DNA from: Komarekiella atlantica HA4396-MV6
GTDB taxonomy: Bacteria; Cyanobacteriota; Cyanobacteriia; Cyanobacteriales; Nostocaceae
DNA length: 64,000 nt
Reading direction: 5' to 3'
NCBI GenBank assembly: GCA_019359395.1
Contig: JAHHHK010000007.1
Location: forward strand, 203,003 to 267,002
In this document: one piece after another, positions 1 through 8,741 of the stretch
How positions within the stretch are numbered: the stretch's first letter is position 1
How the letters are laid out: every line of letters starts with the position of its first letter
Notes under the pieces: generated by a model
What the model was told of the DNA's origin: nothing
Seen by the model: the letters and a program-made list of their open reading frames with translations, nothing else
Database searches by the model: none
Translations under genes and position numbers: made by a program

Positions 1-147
1 TTGCTATTTCGGCGAACTCATTTGCTATTTCGGAGAACGCATTTGCTATTTTGGAGAACTCATTTGCTATTTTGGAGAACTCATTTGCTATTTTGGAGAA
101 CTCATTTGCTATTTCGGCGATCGCATTTGCTATTTCGGCGATGCCTA
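1..147. repeat. 21-bp tandem repeat array, cut by window edge
   Basis: Seven head-to-tail copies of a 21-bp unit begin at 1, 22, 43, 64, 85, 106 and 127. Each starts TTGCTATTT and continues with GG(A/C)GAACTCAT or a close variant; copies 3-5 are identical and the last copy diverges at its end. The array probably continues left of the window. Because 21 is a multiple of three, a frame stays open through it (a 7-residue LLFxRTH repeat), but the composition does not look like a real protein, so I treat it as non-coding. Confidence 0.9.
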
Positions 148-376
148 TGGCTGGCTACGCCTACGCATTTGTGTGTACACCGTAGACTTAGCAAGGTGAG
201 GGTTAGGGAGGAGTGATTTTGTAGCTCACCGGAGTTGGAAACGCTATAAGATTCCCAAAAAATTAACAATAACCGCACCTTTACGGACGGACACCACTAC
301 AGTTACCAAGATTAAAACCTCTTAACATCTCGTTACACTAAAGACATCGAGACAGACGAAAGTCAACATCTCGCAG

Positions 377-1522
377 ATGAAAACAAAGGTGAACGACATG
401 AATGGCACAATTCGCGTTGGTAATCTCTTCGGCATTCCCTTCTATATCCATCCATCGTGGTTTTTAGTTCTGGGTTTGGTAACTTGGAGCTATAGCAGTG
501 GACTGGCGGCGCAATTTCCCTTAATATCCGGGGGATTAGCTGTACTATTAGGATTGATGACAGCGCTGTTGTTATTTGCCTCTGTCGTCGCCCATGAATT
601 AGGACACAGTTTCGTCGCCATTCGCCAGGGAATTGATGTCAAATCAATTACACTGTTCATATTTGGTGGTTTGGCCAGCTTAGAAAAAGAGTCGAAAACT
701 CCAGCAGAAGCTTTTTGGGTGGCGATCGCCGGGCCTTTAGTTAGCCTACTGTTATTTGGAAGTCTAACAGCAATTGGATTTGCTACCGCTGCATCCGGGC
801 CATTGGCAGCAATTCTTGGTGTTTTGGCTTCTGTTAACCTGGCATTAGCGCTATTTAACCTGATTCCTGGTTTGCCATTAGATGGCGGTAATATCCTCAA
901 GGCGGCTGTTTGGAAAATTACAGGTAATCCTTACAAAGGTGTAGTTTTCGCCAGTCGATTTGGACAAATCTTTGGTTGGGTAGCGGTTCTTTCCGGTGTA
1001 CTTCCACTGTTCTTATTTGGCAGCTTCGGTAACTTCTGGAACTTATTAATTGGTTTCTTCTTATTACAAAATGCTGGTAATGCGGCGCAATTTGCCAGAG
1101 TTCAGGAAAAACTTACAGGATTAACAGCTGAGGATGCTGTCACACTCAATAGCCCAATTGTATCAGCTAATCTTACCCTAAGAGAGTTTGCCGATCAGCA
1201 GGTTGTGAGTGGACAAAACTGGCGGCGGTTCTTGGTGACTGATGATGGGGGACAATTAGTAGGTGCGATCGCAGTTGATAATATGCGTTCTATCCCGACA
1301 GCAATGTGGTCAGAAACTCAAGTTAGAGAAGTAATGCAACCAATTGCTCAATCTACCACAGTCCAATCTGATCAACCACTTTTGGAAGTCGTACAGCTAC
1401 TCGAACAACAAAAGCTATCTGCGCTTCCTGTAATTCGTAACAACGGCGTGCTAGTGGGAATTTTAGAAAAAGCAGCGGTTATCCAGTTACTCCAAAGCAG
1501 AACTCAACCCAATCCTGCATAG
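377..1522 (+). CDS. M50 (site-2-type) membrane metalloprotease with CBS pair
   Basis: This is a polytopic membrane zinc protease of the M50 family, 381 residues. The zinc-binding HELGH motif lies in a membrane segment near residue 73 (VVAHELGHS), and the second site, GLPLDGG, is near residue 167, as in site-2 proteases. Hydrophobic segments fill residues 15-240. Two CBS motifs occupy about 250-375, an arrangement common in cyanobacterial and actinobacterial members and thought to sense nucleotides. Substrates are unknown; the family cuts membrane-embedded anti-sigma factors or other regulators. The start at 377 has little Shine-Dalgarno; an in-frame ATG at 398 is preceded by AAAGGTG and could be the true start. 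It stands alone, followed by a palindromic repeat that may end transcription. Confidence 0.85.
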   Translation: MKTKVNDMNGTIRVGNLFGIPFYIHPSWFLVLGLVTWSYSSGLAAQFPLISGGLAVLLGLMTALLLFASVVAHELGHSFVAIRQGIDVKSITLFIFGGLASLEKESKTPAEAFWVAIAGPLVSLLLFGSLTAIGFATAASGPLAAILGVLASVNLALALFNLIPGLPLDGGNILKAAVWKITGNPYKGVVFASRFGQIFGWVAVLSGVLPLFLFGSFGNFWNLLIGFFLLQNAGNAAQFARVQEKLTGLTAEDAVTLNSPIVSANLTLREFADQQVVSGQNWRRFLVTDDGGQLVGAIAVDNMRSIPTAMWSETQVREVMQPIAQSTTVQSDQPLLEVVQLLEQQKLSALPVIRNNGVLVGILEKAAVIQLLQSRTQPNPA

Positions 1523-1555
1523 TTATTTCATCAAAAATACTCTTCTTGGCTATTA

Positions 1556-1631
1556 GATCCCCGACTTCTTAAAGAAGTCGGGGATCTTTCTTAAAGAAGT
1601 CGGGGATTCTATCTTAAAGAAGTCGGGGATC
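1556..1631. repeat. Palindromic repeat cluster, possible terminator
   Basis: A perfect 15-bp inverted repeat (GATCCCCGACTTCTT / AAGAAGTCGGGGATC, one-base loop) spans 1556-1586. Two more half copies (CTTAAAGAAGTCGGGGAT) follow at about 1590-1608 and 1613-1631. This is a typical dispersed cyanobacterial repeat. Its place 34 bp after the protease stop would allow it to act as a terminator, although no clear T-run follows. Confidence 0.8.
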
Positions 1632-1770
1632 TATAGATATTAAGAAAAGGTTATTAAAAGATAAAGCCTAATGTAGGATTATTGTTGTGGTGCTGAATTC
1701 TGCCATAAGTAAAATTTTTACTTAATTTCTCTAATTAAAAGAGTGATTGATTGTAACTGGTGAAGTGCGA

Positions 1771-3363
1771 ATGCCTGTGTCAAAAGTTATTTTGAATCTT
1801 TGCAATGTCGGCTTGGTTGTGACAACTGTCCTTTTACTGGCAGGAGGGGCTTATGCCAACGAAGCGCCTAAAAAGACCAAGACTATAGCTTTACCAGACC
1901 AGTCACATCCCTTAACTAATATCAATCCTGTATCTGAGTTAGTAGATATTCAACCTACAGACTGGGCTTTTCAATCTTTCCAATCTTTAGTCGATCGCTA
2001 CGGTGTAGTTACAGGTTATCCCGATCGCACATTTCGAGGTAATCAAACTATGACTCGCTATGAATTCGCAAGCGGTCTTTTGATCACCATAAATCACATT
2101 AACAACTTGCTCCTCACGGGGACTTCTCACCAAGTAAGTCAAGAAGACTTGGAAACTCTCAACCGATTGCAAACAGAGTTTGCCCAAGAACTAAAAGATC
2201 TTCAAGGACGAGTAGATAAATTAGAATCACGTTTAGCGTCTACAGCCCAACAGCAGTTTTCTACGACTACTAAACTGCAAGGAGAAGTTCTTTTTGCCTT
2301 GATTGGACTTGGTGGCGGTGACAAAGCTGATAGCAGTGGGGATGCTATCGACAGTAATTTAACTTTCAGTAGCCGGGTACGGCTAAATTTTGATACTAGC
2401 TTCACTGGTAAAGACCGCCTCAGAACTCGCTTGCAAGCTACAAATATCGCGGCAGTAGATAATGCATCTGGAACTGAAATGGCACGTTTAGCTTTTCAAG
2501 GCGATAGCGAAAACCAGTTTGAAATCAACGTCTTAGAATACCGCTTCCCATTGGGAGAGAACGCGATTGTTTATCTGGAGGCGGTAGGCGGCGACTTGGA
2601 TGAATTTGTTGCCAATACTTTCAATCCCTTTTTGACTGGTAGTGGTCGTGGTTCCCTCTCCCGCTTTGCCCAGCGCAACCCAATTTACCGCCAGGGAGAA
2701 GGAGCAGGATTAGGTATAGTTTATAACTTTAATGAGACAGTCAACTTGAGTTTGGGGTACATTGCTAATGATGTTCAAGACCCAGAAATTGGGTTTGATG
2801 AGACAGCATACGGAGCGATCGCTCAACTCTCCTTTGAACTTAGTGATAGCTTTGGAGTAGGCTTTACCTACGTCCGTTCTTACAATAACCTCGACGAAAG
2901 CGGAACCGGTAGCCGTCGTGCTAACGATCCTTTTAATAACGAGAGTAATGCCATTGTTGCCGACTCCTTCGGTTTGCAATCTGCGATCGCAATTAACTCT
3001 AACTTCACACTCTCTGGTTGGGTCGGCTTCACCAATGCTACAGCTACCGATTTACCAAACGACCCAGCAGCAAATATTTTTAATTGGGCGCTGACTTTGG
3101 CTTTAGTTGATTTAGGCAAAGAAGGGAGCCTTGCAGGAATTGCGATCGGTCAACCACCCAAAGTTACCAACAATGACTTTCAGGTTGCAGGTCAGGCATA
3201 CGCAGATACAGACAACTCTATGCATATAGAAGCTTTTTACCGCTTCCCCGCTAATGACAACATTGCCATTACCCCAGGGCTGCTGGTGATTACTAACCCA
3301 GAACACGATCGCAACAACAATACAATCTATATTGGTCTGATTCGGACAACTTTCAGCTTTTAA
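1771..3363 (+). CDS. SLH-domain outer-membrane porin (OprB-like)
   Basis: This is an outer-membrane porin of the cyanobacterial SLH-OprB family, 530 residues from the chosen start. It has an N-terminal signal peptide (hydrophobic core ending GGAYA), one S-layer homology segment around residues 45-110 (DWAFQSFQSLVDRYG, then TMTRYEFASGL), a short coiled coil near 120-155, and a beta-barrel-like C-terminal region ending in phenylalanine (TTFSF). The SLH domain should bind pyruvylated wall polymer and the barrel should sit in the outer membrane. Relatives move inorganic ions, iron or small organics; the substrate cannot be read here. A TTG at 1747 would add eight residues, but ATG 1771 sits directly before the signal peptide and is preferred. 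Confidence 0.85.
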   Translation: MPVSKVILNLCNVGLVVTTVLLLAGGAYANEAPKKTKTIALPDQSHPLTNINPVSELVDIQPTDWAFQSFQSLVDRYGVVTGYPDRTFRGNQTMTRYEFASGLLITINHINNLLLTGTSHQVSQEDLETLNRLQTEFAQELKDLQGRVDKLESRLASTAQQQFSTTTKLQGEVLFALIGLGGGDKADSSGDAIDSNLTFSSRVRLNFDTSFTGKDRLRTRLQATNIAAVDNASGTEMARLAFQGDSENQFEINVLEYRFPLGENAIVYLEAVGGDLDEFVANTFNPFLTGSGRGSLSRFAQRNPIYRQGEGAGLGIVYNFNETVNLSLGYIANDVQDPEIGFDETAYGAIAQLSFELSDSFGVGFTYVRSYNNLDESGTGSRRANDPFNNESNAIVADSFGLQSAIAINSNFTLSGWVGFTNATATDLPNDPAANIFNWALTLALVDLGKEGSLAGIAIGQPPKVTNNDFQVAGQAYADTDNSMHIEAFYRFPANDNIAITPGLLVITNPEHDRNNNTIYIGLIRTTFSF

Positions 3364-3448
3364 TGATTATTACAAACCATCCGTAGCGGATGCTGCATTA
3401 TTACTCAACGGTTAGACTAGAACCAATGGTAATAATTGTAGGAATAAT

Positions 3449-4054
3449 ATGATGAGCGATCGCGACTATACATTAATCATTGACAAAAGTGGTAGTATGT
3501 CCACCCCTGATCAAGTCGGTGGTAGAAACAGATGGGATATAGCCCAAGAGTCTACTCTGGCTTTAGCAAGAAAATGCGAGCAGTTTGACCCAGATGGCAT
3601 CACTGTTTACGTGTTTTCCGGTAGATTTAAACGCTATGACGATGTTACCTCAGCCAAAGTAGCGCAGATATTTCTAGAAAATGACCCTGCTGGTACGACA
3701 AACTTAGCTGGTGTACTTCAGGATGCACTCAATAATTACTTTAAACGCAAAGCCGCTGGTCAAACCAAACCCAATGGCGAGACAATTTTAGTAATTACCG
3801 ATGGCGAACCAGACGATCGCAAAGCAGTATTTGAAGTCATAATTCAAGCCACTCGCCAAATGGAACGTGATGAAGAATTGGCAATTTCGATGATTCAAGT
3901 CGGTTCAGATTCCCAAGCTACCAAGTTTCTCAAAGCTTTAGATGATCAGTTGCAAAGTGTTGGCGCTAAATTTGATATTTGCGACACAGTGACTTTAGAC
4001 GATTTAGAAGACATGAGCCTCGCAGATGTGTTGATGAATGCAATAACGGACTAA
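3449..4054 (+). CDS. VWA-domain protein, copy 1
   Basis: This is a single von Willebrand factor A domain, 201 residues, with an intact metal-ion-dependent adhesion site: DKSGSM near residue 12, the threonine in AGTTNL near 90, and TDGEPDD near 123. There is no signal peptide or membrane segment, so it is probably cytoplasmic. It resembles TerY-like stand-alone VWA proteins. The function is unknown; VWA domains usually act as metal-dependent protein-binding modules. Copy 2 starts 47 bp downstream on the same strand and a coiled-coil gene follows, so the three are probably one operon. Confidence 0.85.
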   Translation: MMSDRDYTLIIDKSGSMSTPDQVGGRNRWDIAQESTLALARKCEQFDPDGITVYVFSGRFKRYDDVTSAKVAQIFLENDPAGTTNLAGVLQDALNNYFKRKAAGQTKPNGETILVITDGEPDDRKAVFEVIIQATRQMERDEELAISMIQVGSDSQATKFLKALDDQLQSVGAKFDICDTVTLDDLEDMSLADVLMNAITD

Positions 4055-4101
4055 TGCGTCGATCGCCTAAAGGTTTTGACTCTTAATTGGAGAATTGAAT
4101 A

Positions 4102-4707
4102 ATGCTAGAAAATCGTGATTACACCTTAATTATTGACAAAAGCGGCAGCATGGCCACCCCAGATCAAAAGGGTGGTAGAAGCCGATGGGTAGCAGCACAG
4201 GAATCTACCTTAGCTTTAGCGAGTAAGTGTGAGCAATTTGATCCAGATGGCATCACTATTTATGTATTTTCTGGTAAATTCAAGCGCTATGAAAACGTCA
4301 CATCAGGTAAAGTAGCACAAATTTTTCAAGAAAATGATCCCTCTGGTACTACTGATTTGGCAGCAGTATTAAAACACGCAACTGATGATTACTTTCAACG
4401 CAAATCATCTGGTAAAACTAAACCAAATGGTGAAACAATTTTAGTAGTTACTGACGGTGAACCAGACGATCGCAAAGCGGTAATGAGGGTAATTATCGAA
4501 GCTTCCCGCCGTATGGATCGAGATGAAGAATTAGGCATTTCCTTTATTCAGGTTGGTACAGATCAGCAAGCTACCCGCTTTCTTAAAGTCTTAGATGATG
4601 ATCTCCAAAGTGCTGGTGCTAAGTTTGATATCTGTGACACCATCACTATGGAAGATATGGAAGATTTAAGTTTATCAGAAGTGTTGCTGAATGCTATTAA
4701 TGACTAG
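4102..4707 (+). CDS. VWA-domain protein, copy 2
   Basis: This 201-residue VWA protein has exactly the same length as its upstream neighbour and matches it at most positions, including DKSGSM, the SGTTDL threonine and TDGEPDD. The pair is clearly a tandem duplication. Differences cluster in surface-like positions (for example TKPNG is kept while flanking residues vary), suggesting both copies are under selection. It is probably cytoplasmic, with no catalytic motif. The partner could be the coiled-coil protein encoded next, at 4816. Confidence 0.85.
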   Translation: MLENRDYTLIIDKSGSMATPDQKGGRSRWVAAQESTLALASKCEQFDPDGITIYVFSGKFKRYENVTSGKVAQIFQENDPSGTTDLAAVLKHATDDYFQRKSSGKTKPNGETILVVTDGEPDDRKAVMRVIIEASRRMDRDEELGISFIQVGTDQQATRFLKVLDDDLQSAGAKFDICDTITMEDMEDLSLSEVLLNAIND

Positions 4708-4815
4708 CAACGCTTTACGGAAAATCCTTGTTTTCTAAGCTTCTAATATCTTGTCAGTGAGTATGTTTATTTCCGCCGTGCAGTACTAGCTATACTGTTT
4801 ATAGGACTTGCAACA

Positions 4816-5208
4816 ATGGATTCTATTGATGATTTGTTAGCTCAACTCAAAGCTGAGTACGAAGAAGTACAACCTAAACAGCAGCAACTAAAATCAAATG
4901 CAGCCAAATCATTTATCCAACCGTCAAAAAAGTCGGCATCTTTAATAGATAATCTTTTAGCAGAAGTCAAGGCCAATTTTGCAGAGCAGGATGCTGCTGA
5001 GGAGTTAAAAAGGCAACAAGAACTAGAACAAGAAAGAATTCAACAAGAAAAACTCAAAGCCAAACAAATAGAAGCTTTGAGAGTACAAGCAAAAGAATGG
5101 TTAGCTAAATTAGATCCTTTCTCATCTGAAGGACTTTGGTTTGAAAGGTTCGCTGAAAGATATTCCTCAAAATTAGAGGCGGCGATTGAATATTTGCAAA
5201 ACAACTAG
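4816..5208 (+). CDS. Coiled-coil protein downstream of VWA pair
   Basis: This 130-residue protein has no recognised enzymatic motif. A short motif occurs twice, as DDLLAQLKAEYEE near residue 5 and DNLLAEVKANFAE near residue 44. A highly charged Glu/Gln/Lys-rich helix (about 55-90), likely a coiled coil, follows, and then a more globular end (WLAKLDPFSSEGLWFERFAERY). It lies 108 bp after the second VWA gene and probably belongs to that unit. The doubled motif next to a doubled VWA gene makes a binding relationship plausible, but that is only an inference. Confidence 0.7.
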   Translation: MDSIDDLLAQLKAEYEEVQPKQQQLKSNAAKSFIQPSKKSASLIDNLLAEVKANFAEQDAAEELKRQQELEQERIQQEKLKAKQIEALRVQAKEWLAKLDPFSSEGLWFERFAERYSSKLEAAIEYLQNN

Positions 5209-5216
5209 GCTTTTCA

Positions 5217-5290
5217 TCTTCGTGTCTTTGTGTCTTGGTGGTTAAACAATTGATTTTTTAACCACGAAGGCACTAAGACACCAAGAACAA
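5217..5290. repeat. Inverted pair of dispersed repeats
   Basis: Two copies of one roughly 24-bp unit face each other: TTCGTGTCTTTGTGTCTTGG near 5219 and CACGAAGGCACTAAGACACC near 5263. They lie between the coiled-coil gene and the convergent HxlR gene and could fold as a bidirectional terminator. Confidence 0.6.
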
Positions 5291-5328
5291 TACATTACAC
5301 CTTGAAAAGCAATGCCCATTTTTCAACT

Positions 5329-5670
5329 TTAAGGTAATTTATTTGAGCTGTAATGTTTAATAGCCCATTCATGCATTGCATAAAGAATTGGTCGTAAACT
5401 TTCTCCCAAAGAAGTTAATGAATATTCGACTTTGGGAGGGATTTGAGGATAAACTTCTCGATGAATAATACCGTCTTCCTCCATTTCTCTAAGTTGCTGG
5501 GTCAGCATTTTTTGGGTAATTCCGGGTAAGGCTCGCTGCAATTCACCAAACCGTTTTATGTCAGCCATTAATTCTCTAATAATCAAAACCTTCCAGCGTC
5601 CGCCAATTACCTTTAGCGTGGTTTCTACTTCACAATTCAGCCTGCTATGGTTTTCTGCTTCAGCTTTCAT
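5329..5670 (-). CDS. HxlR-family transcriptional regulator
   Basis: This 113-residue winged-helix regulator of the HxlR/MarR-like type has the family hallmark near the N-terminus: an early cysteine (residue 13, LNCEVETTL) followed by [14 protein letters not shown]. The pattern [30 protein letters not shown] is the recognition-helix region. In relatives such as YodB and CatR of Bacillus, the conserved cysteine senses quinones, diamide or other electrophiles. Here it is divergent from an azoreductase gene, the same arrangement of regulator and target as yodB/azoR1, so it most likely represses that gene and itself. Confidence 0.85.
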   Translation of the reverse strand: MKAEAENHSRLNCEVETTLKVIGGRWKVLIIRELMADIKRFGELQRALPGITQKMLTQQLREMEEDGIIHREVYPQIPPKVEYSLTSLGESLRPILYAMHEWAIKHYSSNKLP

Positions 5671-5681
5671 AGTGACTTTTT

Positions 5682-5696
5682 AGTAAGTATCTTACT
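5682..5696. promoter_or_regulatory. Palindromic operator candidate between hxlR and azoR
   Basis: A perfect inverted repeat AGTAAG-TAT-CTTACT lies just 11 bp upstream of the HxlR start codon, in the divergent gap shared with the azoreductase. It is the right size for a winged-helix dimer, and its placement suits autorepression plus control of the azoreductase. The assignment is inferred from position and symmetry only. Confidence 0.6.
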
Positions 5697-5818
5697 TTTC
5701 AGTGCCTACTTTTCATATTAGCTATACATAGTTTAAAGTCAACTCGGCAGGTGTTTTGTAATTTGACCTCAACACTGTTAAAGGCTTGTAGGGGCGATTT
5801 TTTGTAGGAAATTTATTT

Positions 5819-6442
5819 ATGACAAATATTCTCCATATTGATTCTAGTCCGCGTGGTGAGCGTTCTCATTCACGCACACTTACCCATAAATTTGTCACAG
5901 AATGGCAAGCCGTTCATCCTAAAAGCTCAGTAACCTATCGGGACTTAGGTCATAATCCTGTTCCCCATGTAGACGAATCATGGATTGCTGCTGCTTTTAC
6001 ACCACCGCAGGCACACACACCTGAATTAGCAGAGGCAATTAAGGTGTCTGATGCCTTAGTTGATGAGTTTCTTGCAGCCGAGCGCTACGTCTTCGGTGTA
6101 CCGATGTACAATTTTAATATACCTTCTACCTTCAAGGCTTACATTGACCAAATTGTTCGTGTTGGTCGCACCTTCGCTGTTACAGAACAAGGGAATTTTC
6201 AAGGACTGGTTGAAGGGAAAAAGTCGTTAGTGATTACGGCTCGTGGTGGTAGTTTTACAAATGGAAGTCCCGCAGCTCCTTATGATTATCAAGAACCCTA
6301 TCTGAGAGCGATTTTTGGCTTTATCGGTATTACAGACGTTTCTTTCATTCATCTGGAAAACCTCAATGCGGGTGAGGCTGCTCGTGAACAGGCTTTCGCT
6401 GAAGCTCAAGAGGCGATCGCTCAAGCAGTAACTAACTGGTAA
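5819..6442 (+). CDS. azoR: FMN-dependent NADH-azoreductase (AzoR/AcpD family)
   Basis: This is a flavodoxin-fold quinone/azo reductase of 207 residues, full length for the family. The N-terminal phosphate-binding loop (HIDSSPRGERSHSR, residues 6-19) holds FMN, MYNFNIPSTFKAYID (about 97-111) is the family signature, and TARGGSF (about 140) contacts the flavin. It reduces quinones and azo compounds with NAD(P)H by two-electron transfer, protecting against electrophiles. It is divergent from the HxlR regulator that likely controls it. A second, frameshifted copy lies at 63289-63934. Confidence 0.9.
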   Translation: MTNILHIDSSPRGERSHSRTLTHKFVTEWQAVHPKSSVTYRDLGHNPVPHVDESWIAAAFTPPQAHTPELAEAIKVSDALVDEFLAAERYVFGVPMYNFNIPSTFKAYIDQIVRVGRTFAVTEQGNFQGLVEGKKSLVITARGGSFTNGSPAAPYDYQEPYLRAIFGFIGITDVSFIHLENLNAGEAAREQAFAEAQEAIAQAVTNW

Positions 6443-6466
6443 TCTTAATACCTGTTACTAATTGAC

Positions 6467-6501
6467 TGGCACTCAGGGAATTTTTCCAGAACAGAGTGCC
6501 A
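6467..6501. terminator. Hairpin between convergent azoR and rpaA-like genes
   Basis: TGGCACTC (6467-6474) pairs with GAGTGCCA (6494-6501). The hairpin sits in the 65-bp gap between two convergent genes, with T-rich sequence in the loop, and could end transcription from both sides. Confidence 0.5.
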
Positions 6502-6507
6502 AATCGT

Positions 6508-7251
6508 TTACTCAACCACTGATGTGGAAGCTCCCTCAGCTGATGGAGGTACACCGGGTAACTCTAGACAATATCCCGCGCCATATACAGTTTTAATATA
6601 ACGAGGATGGCGGGGATCTGGTTCTAACTTAGTTCTCAAGTGGCGGATATGCACCCGAATTGTTTCAATGTCATCATCTGGATCGTAACCCCAAACTTCT
6701 CTAAGGATTTCGCTGGGGGAAACTGTCTGACCGTGGCGTTGAAGCAAGCAGTGAAGTAGCTCAAATTCCAAGTGAGTCAATTTCACTGTCTCATTGAACC
6801 ATATCGCCTCAAATCTTTCGGGAACGAGGGTGAGTGATCCATAGTTAAGAATTTCACTATGCTTGGCTGCTTGGGGAATGCGGTCAGTACGCCGCAATAG
6901 TGCTCGTACCCGCGCCAGCATTTCTTCAACTTCAAAGGGTTTGGTAAGGTAGTCATCTGCGCCAGCATTGAAGCCTTCTACCTTATCCTGAGTTTGGCTT
7001 AGAGCCGTCAACATTAACACGGGAATTTCAGCGGTGCGATCGTCCCGACGCAGGCGTTGACAAACGGTAAATCCATCTACTCTTGGCAACATCAGATCGA
7101 GCATGATCAAGTCTGGTTGTAGCTGGAGAGCCAATGCCTGACCTTTGATGCCGTCTTCAGCTTGACTAACATCGTAGCCGGCCATTTCTAAGTTGACGGC
7201 AACGAGTTCTGAAATTGCTGGGTCATCGTCTATGACTAGAATCCTCGGCAT
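6508..7251 (-). CDS. rpaA: OmpR-family response regulator, RpaA-like
   Basis: This is a two-domain response regulator of 247 residues. The receiver (1-120) has the acidic pair IDDDPAISE, phosphoacceptor Asp in [14 protein letters not shown] (about 52) and the Lys in [12 protein letters not shown] (about 104). The C-terminal winged helix (about 135-232) ends in [14 protein letters not shown]. The wording of the receiver and linker ([30 protein letters not shown]) matches my memory of RpaA, the circadian-output regulator partnered with SasA; it does not match RpaB. No histidine kinase gene is adjacent, as expected for an orphan RpaA. Confidence 0.75.
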   Translation of the reverse strand: MPRILVIDDDPAISELVAVNLEMAGYDVSQAEDGIKGQALALQLQPDLIMLDLMLPRVDGFTVCQRLRRDDRTAEIPVLMLTALSQTQDKVEGFNAGADDYLTKPFEVEEMLARVRALLRRTDRIPQAAKHSEILNYGSLTLVPERFEAIWFNETVKLTHLEFELLHCLLQRHGQTVSPSEILREVWGYDPDDDIETIRVHIRHLRTKLEPDPRHPRYIKTVYGAGYCLELPGVPPSAEGASTSVVE

Positions 7252-7404
7252 CTTAAAAAATTATTACTACTTATTAAGGATAAAGAAGAACCTTTGGTAG
7301 ATACAAAGATTTCTGCACAGATTATAAAAAAGTTTTAAAATCTAACATAAATCTTAAGATGAAAGAATTGTGAAATCAAGACTAAATTACAGGAAAATCT
7401 AGCT

Positions 7405-8457
7405 ATGATGTGTCACCCTCCCTACAAACCGCCTAAGTTTTTGCAAAACGGGGTGGCAATGACTGTTTACACGGCTTTGTGGGGAAAAAGATCCTGGGAC
7501 ATTAATCGATATCCTGAGCCGTTATACCATAAAAAAATCTTTACGGGTGGGCAAGATGTACCAATTTTTGGTTGGGTTGCCATCCCTGAAAATGCTCATA
7601 GCACAATTGTGGGTACTTATGGCATCACAGGTGAGCTAGAGACGGAATGGTCTTTGAAGCTTCTAGGACAAAAGGCATACGCTCAAGGCTACGCTGTAGT
7701 GTTATTTGATTGGCGTGCTCACGGCAAAACTGCTGAATTATCCCCGACTTTGACTTCTGATGGGTTGTACGAGGGGGAAGATTTTGTTCGCATTGCAGCA
7801 GCAGCAGCAGAAATGGGATGTCCGAAAAAGTTTTGGTTCACAGGGTTTTCTTTAGGGGGACAATTGGCGTTGTGGGGGGTGAAAACTGCTGAGGATTTAC
7901 TAGCTAGGGACAATGAGTATTTAGGGCTAAAAAACAGCGATATTGCTGGTGGTGCAGTGATTTGCCCAAGTTTGGATTCTTTGCGATCGCTATCTTATTT
8001 AGTCAAGAGGCCTTTTGGCAAATATTTAGAAGCTGGGATTGCACGGAATTTGAAAAAACTCGCATGGCGAATACATGATGCTCATCCTGGAACCATTGAC
8101 CCAGCGGCAATTGAAAGAGCAAACAGCATTTGGGATTTTGACAAGGAACTGGTAATTAGCCGACTAGGTTTTGATTCTGTAGAAGCATATTATCAAGCTA
8201 GCAGTGCACTGCAAATACTGCCGCAGCTTGCAAAACCAACCTTAATTGTATACGCTGCTGATGACCCACTTTTTCACCCAGCTATCATACCTGATTTAGA
8301 AGCTGCTTGTGCTGGCAATCCTGTAATAGATTTGTTGCTGACTCGTTACGGAGGTCATGTTGGCTATTTGAGCAGCAAAGAGTGCCAGCGTCAAGCAAAA
8401 GACCCTGACCCTTGGTGGGCATGGAATCGAGTTTTAAAATGGCTGGAAGAAAAGTAA
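7405..8457 (+). CDS. Alpha/beta-hydrolase (EMB8/YheT-like)
   Basis: This 350-residue alpha/beta-hydrolase has the nucleophile elbow GFSLGGQ near residue 148, a downstream acid in VYAADDPLF near residue 275, and the catalytic histidine in YGGHVGYL near residue 314. A histidine-containing DWRAHGKT lies near 105. The spacing is typical of the EMB8/YheT branch (COG0429), whose members are esterases of uncertain substrate, often lipid. The first ATG at 7405 is used; an in-frame ATG at 7459 precedes the conserved part and cannot be excluded. It stands alone, with a small membrane-protein gene on the opposite strand downstream. Confidence 0.75.
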   Translation: MMCHPPYKPPKFLQNGVAMTVYTALWGKRSWDINRYPEPLYHKKIFTGGQDVPIFGWVAIPENAHSTIVGTYGITGELETEWSLKLLGQKAYAQGYAVVLFDWRAHGKTAELSPTLTSDGLYEGEDFVRIAAAAAEMGCPKKFWFTGFSLGGQLALWGVKTAEDLLARDNEYLGLKNSDIAGGAVICPSLDSLRSLSYLVKRPFGKYLEAGIARNLKKLAWRIHDAHPGTIDPAAIERANSIWDFDKELVISRLGFDSVEAYYQASSALQILPQLAKPTLIVYAADDPLFHPAIIPDLEAACAGNPVIDLLLTRYGGHVGYLSSKECQRQAKDPDPWWAWNRVLKWLEEK

Positions 8458-8531
8458 AGTTCCTAATTCAATCATCGAACCAGATACGGCTATCATTGCA
8501 AAGCAGAGAGAGGATGGCATTGATTGAGACG

Positions 8532-8699
8532 CTACCACAACATTATTGGTAAACCAGCAATCACAGAAGCAATACTTGTCCAGAGAGTAAAGCGCTCAAT
8601 ATCTACTTCATCTAGGGCAACGCTCATTTGCTTGATTGCTAATAGCAACGCTGCTAGTAGGAGCACAAAGAAGGCAACATAGCCCAAATTTATCATCAT
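8532..8699 (-). CDS. Small membrane protein, 55 residues
   Basis: This short open frame has two hydrophobic stretches, YVAFFVLLLAALLLAI (residues 7-22) and an amphipathic tail TLWTSIASVIAGLPIMLW (38-55), joined by an acidic linker (VALDEVDIER). AGGA lies a few bases upstream of the two consecutive ATG codons, favouring the second (8696). Its size and hydrophobicity resemble small subunits of photosynthetic or respiratory complexes, but I do not recognise the family. It lies between the hydrolase gene (convergent) and another small gene on the same strand. The hydrophobic pattern, ribosome-binding site and position in an otherwise empty gap argue that it is real. Confidence 0.55.
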   Translation of the reverse strand: MMINLGYVAFFVLLLAALLLAIKQMSVALDEVDIERFTLWTSIASVIAGLPIMLW

Positions 8700-8741
8700 T
8701 TATCCTGATTATCTTGACAAGGAAATAACCCTAATAGGTTT

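Noticed and set aside
1..216. 71-residue open frame through the 21-bp repeats
   Set aside because: It translates a short DNA repeat (LLFRRTH) with no start signal or domain; the repeat itself explains the open frame.
2614..2690. GSGRGS in the SLH-porin considered as an RGSGR-type peptide
   Set aside because: The order of residues differs (SGRGS) and it lies in a beta-barrel loop of an outer-membrane protein, so it is not a patterning signal.
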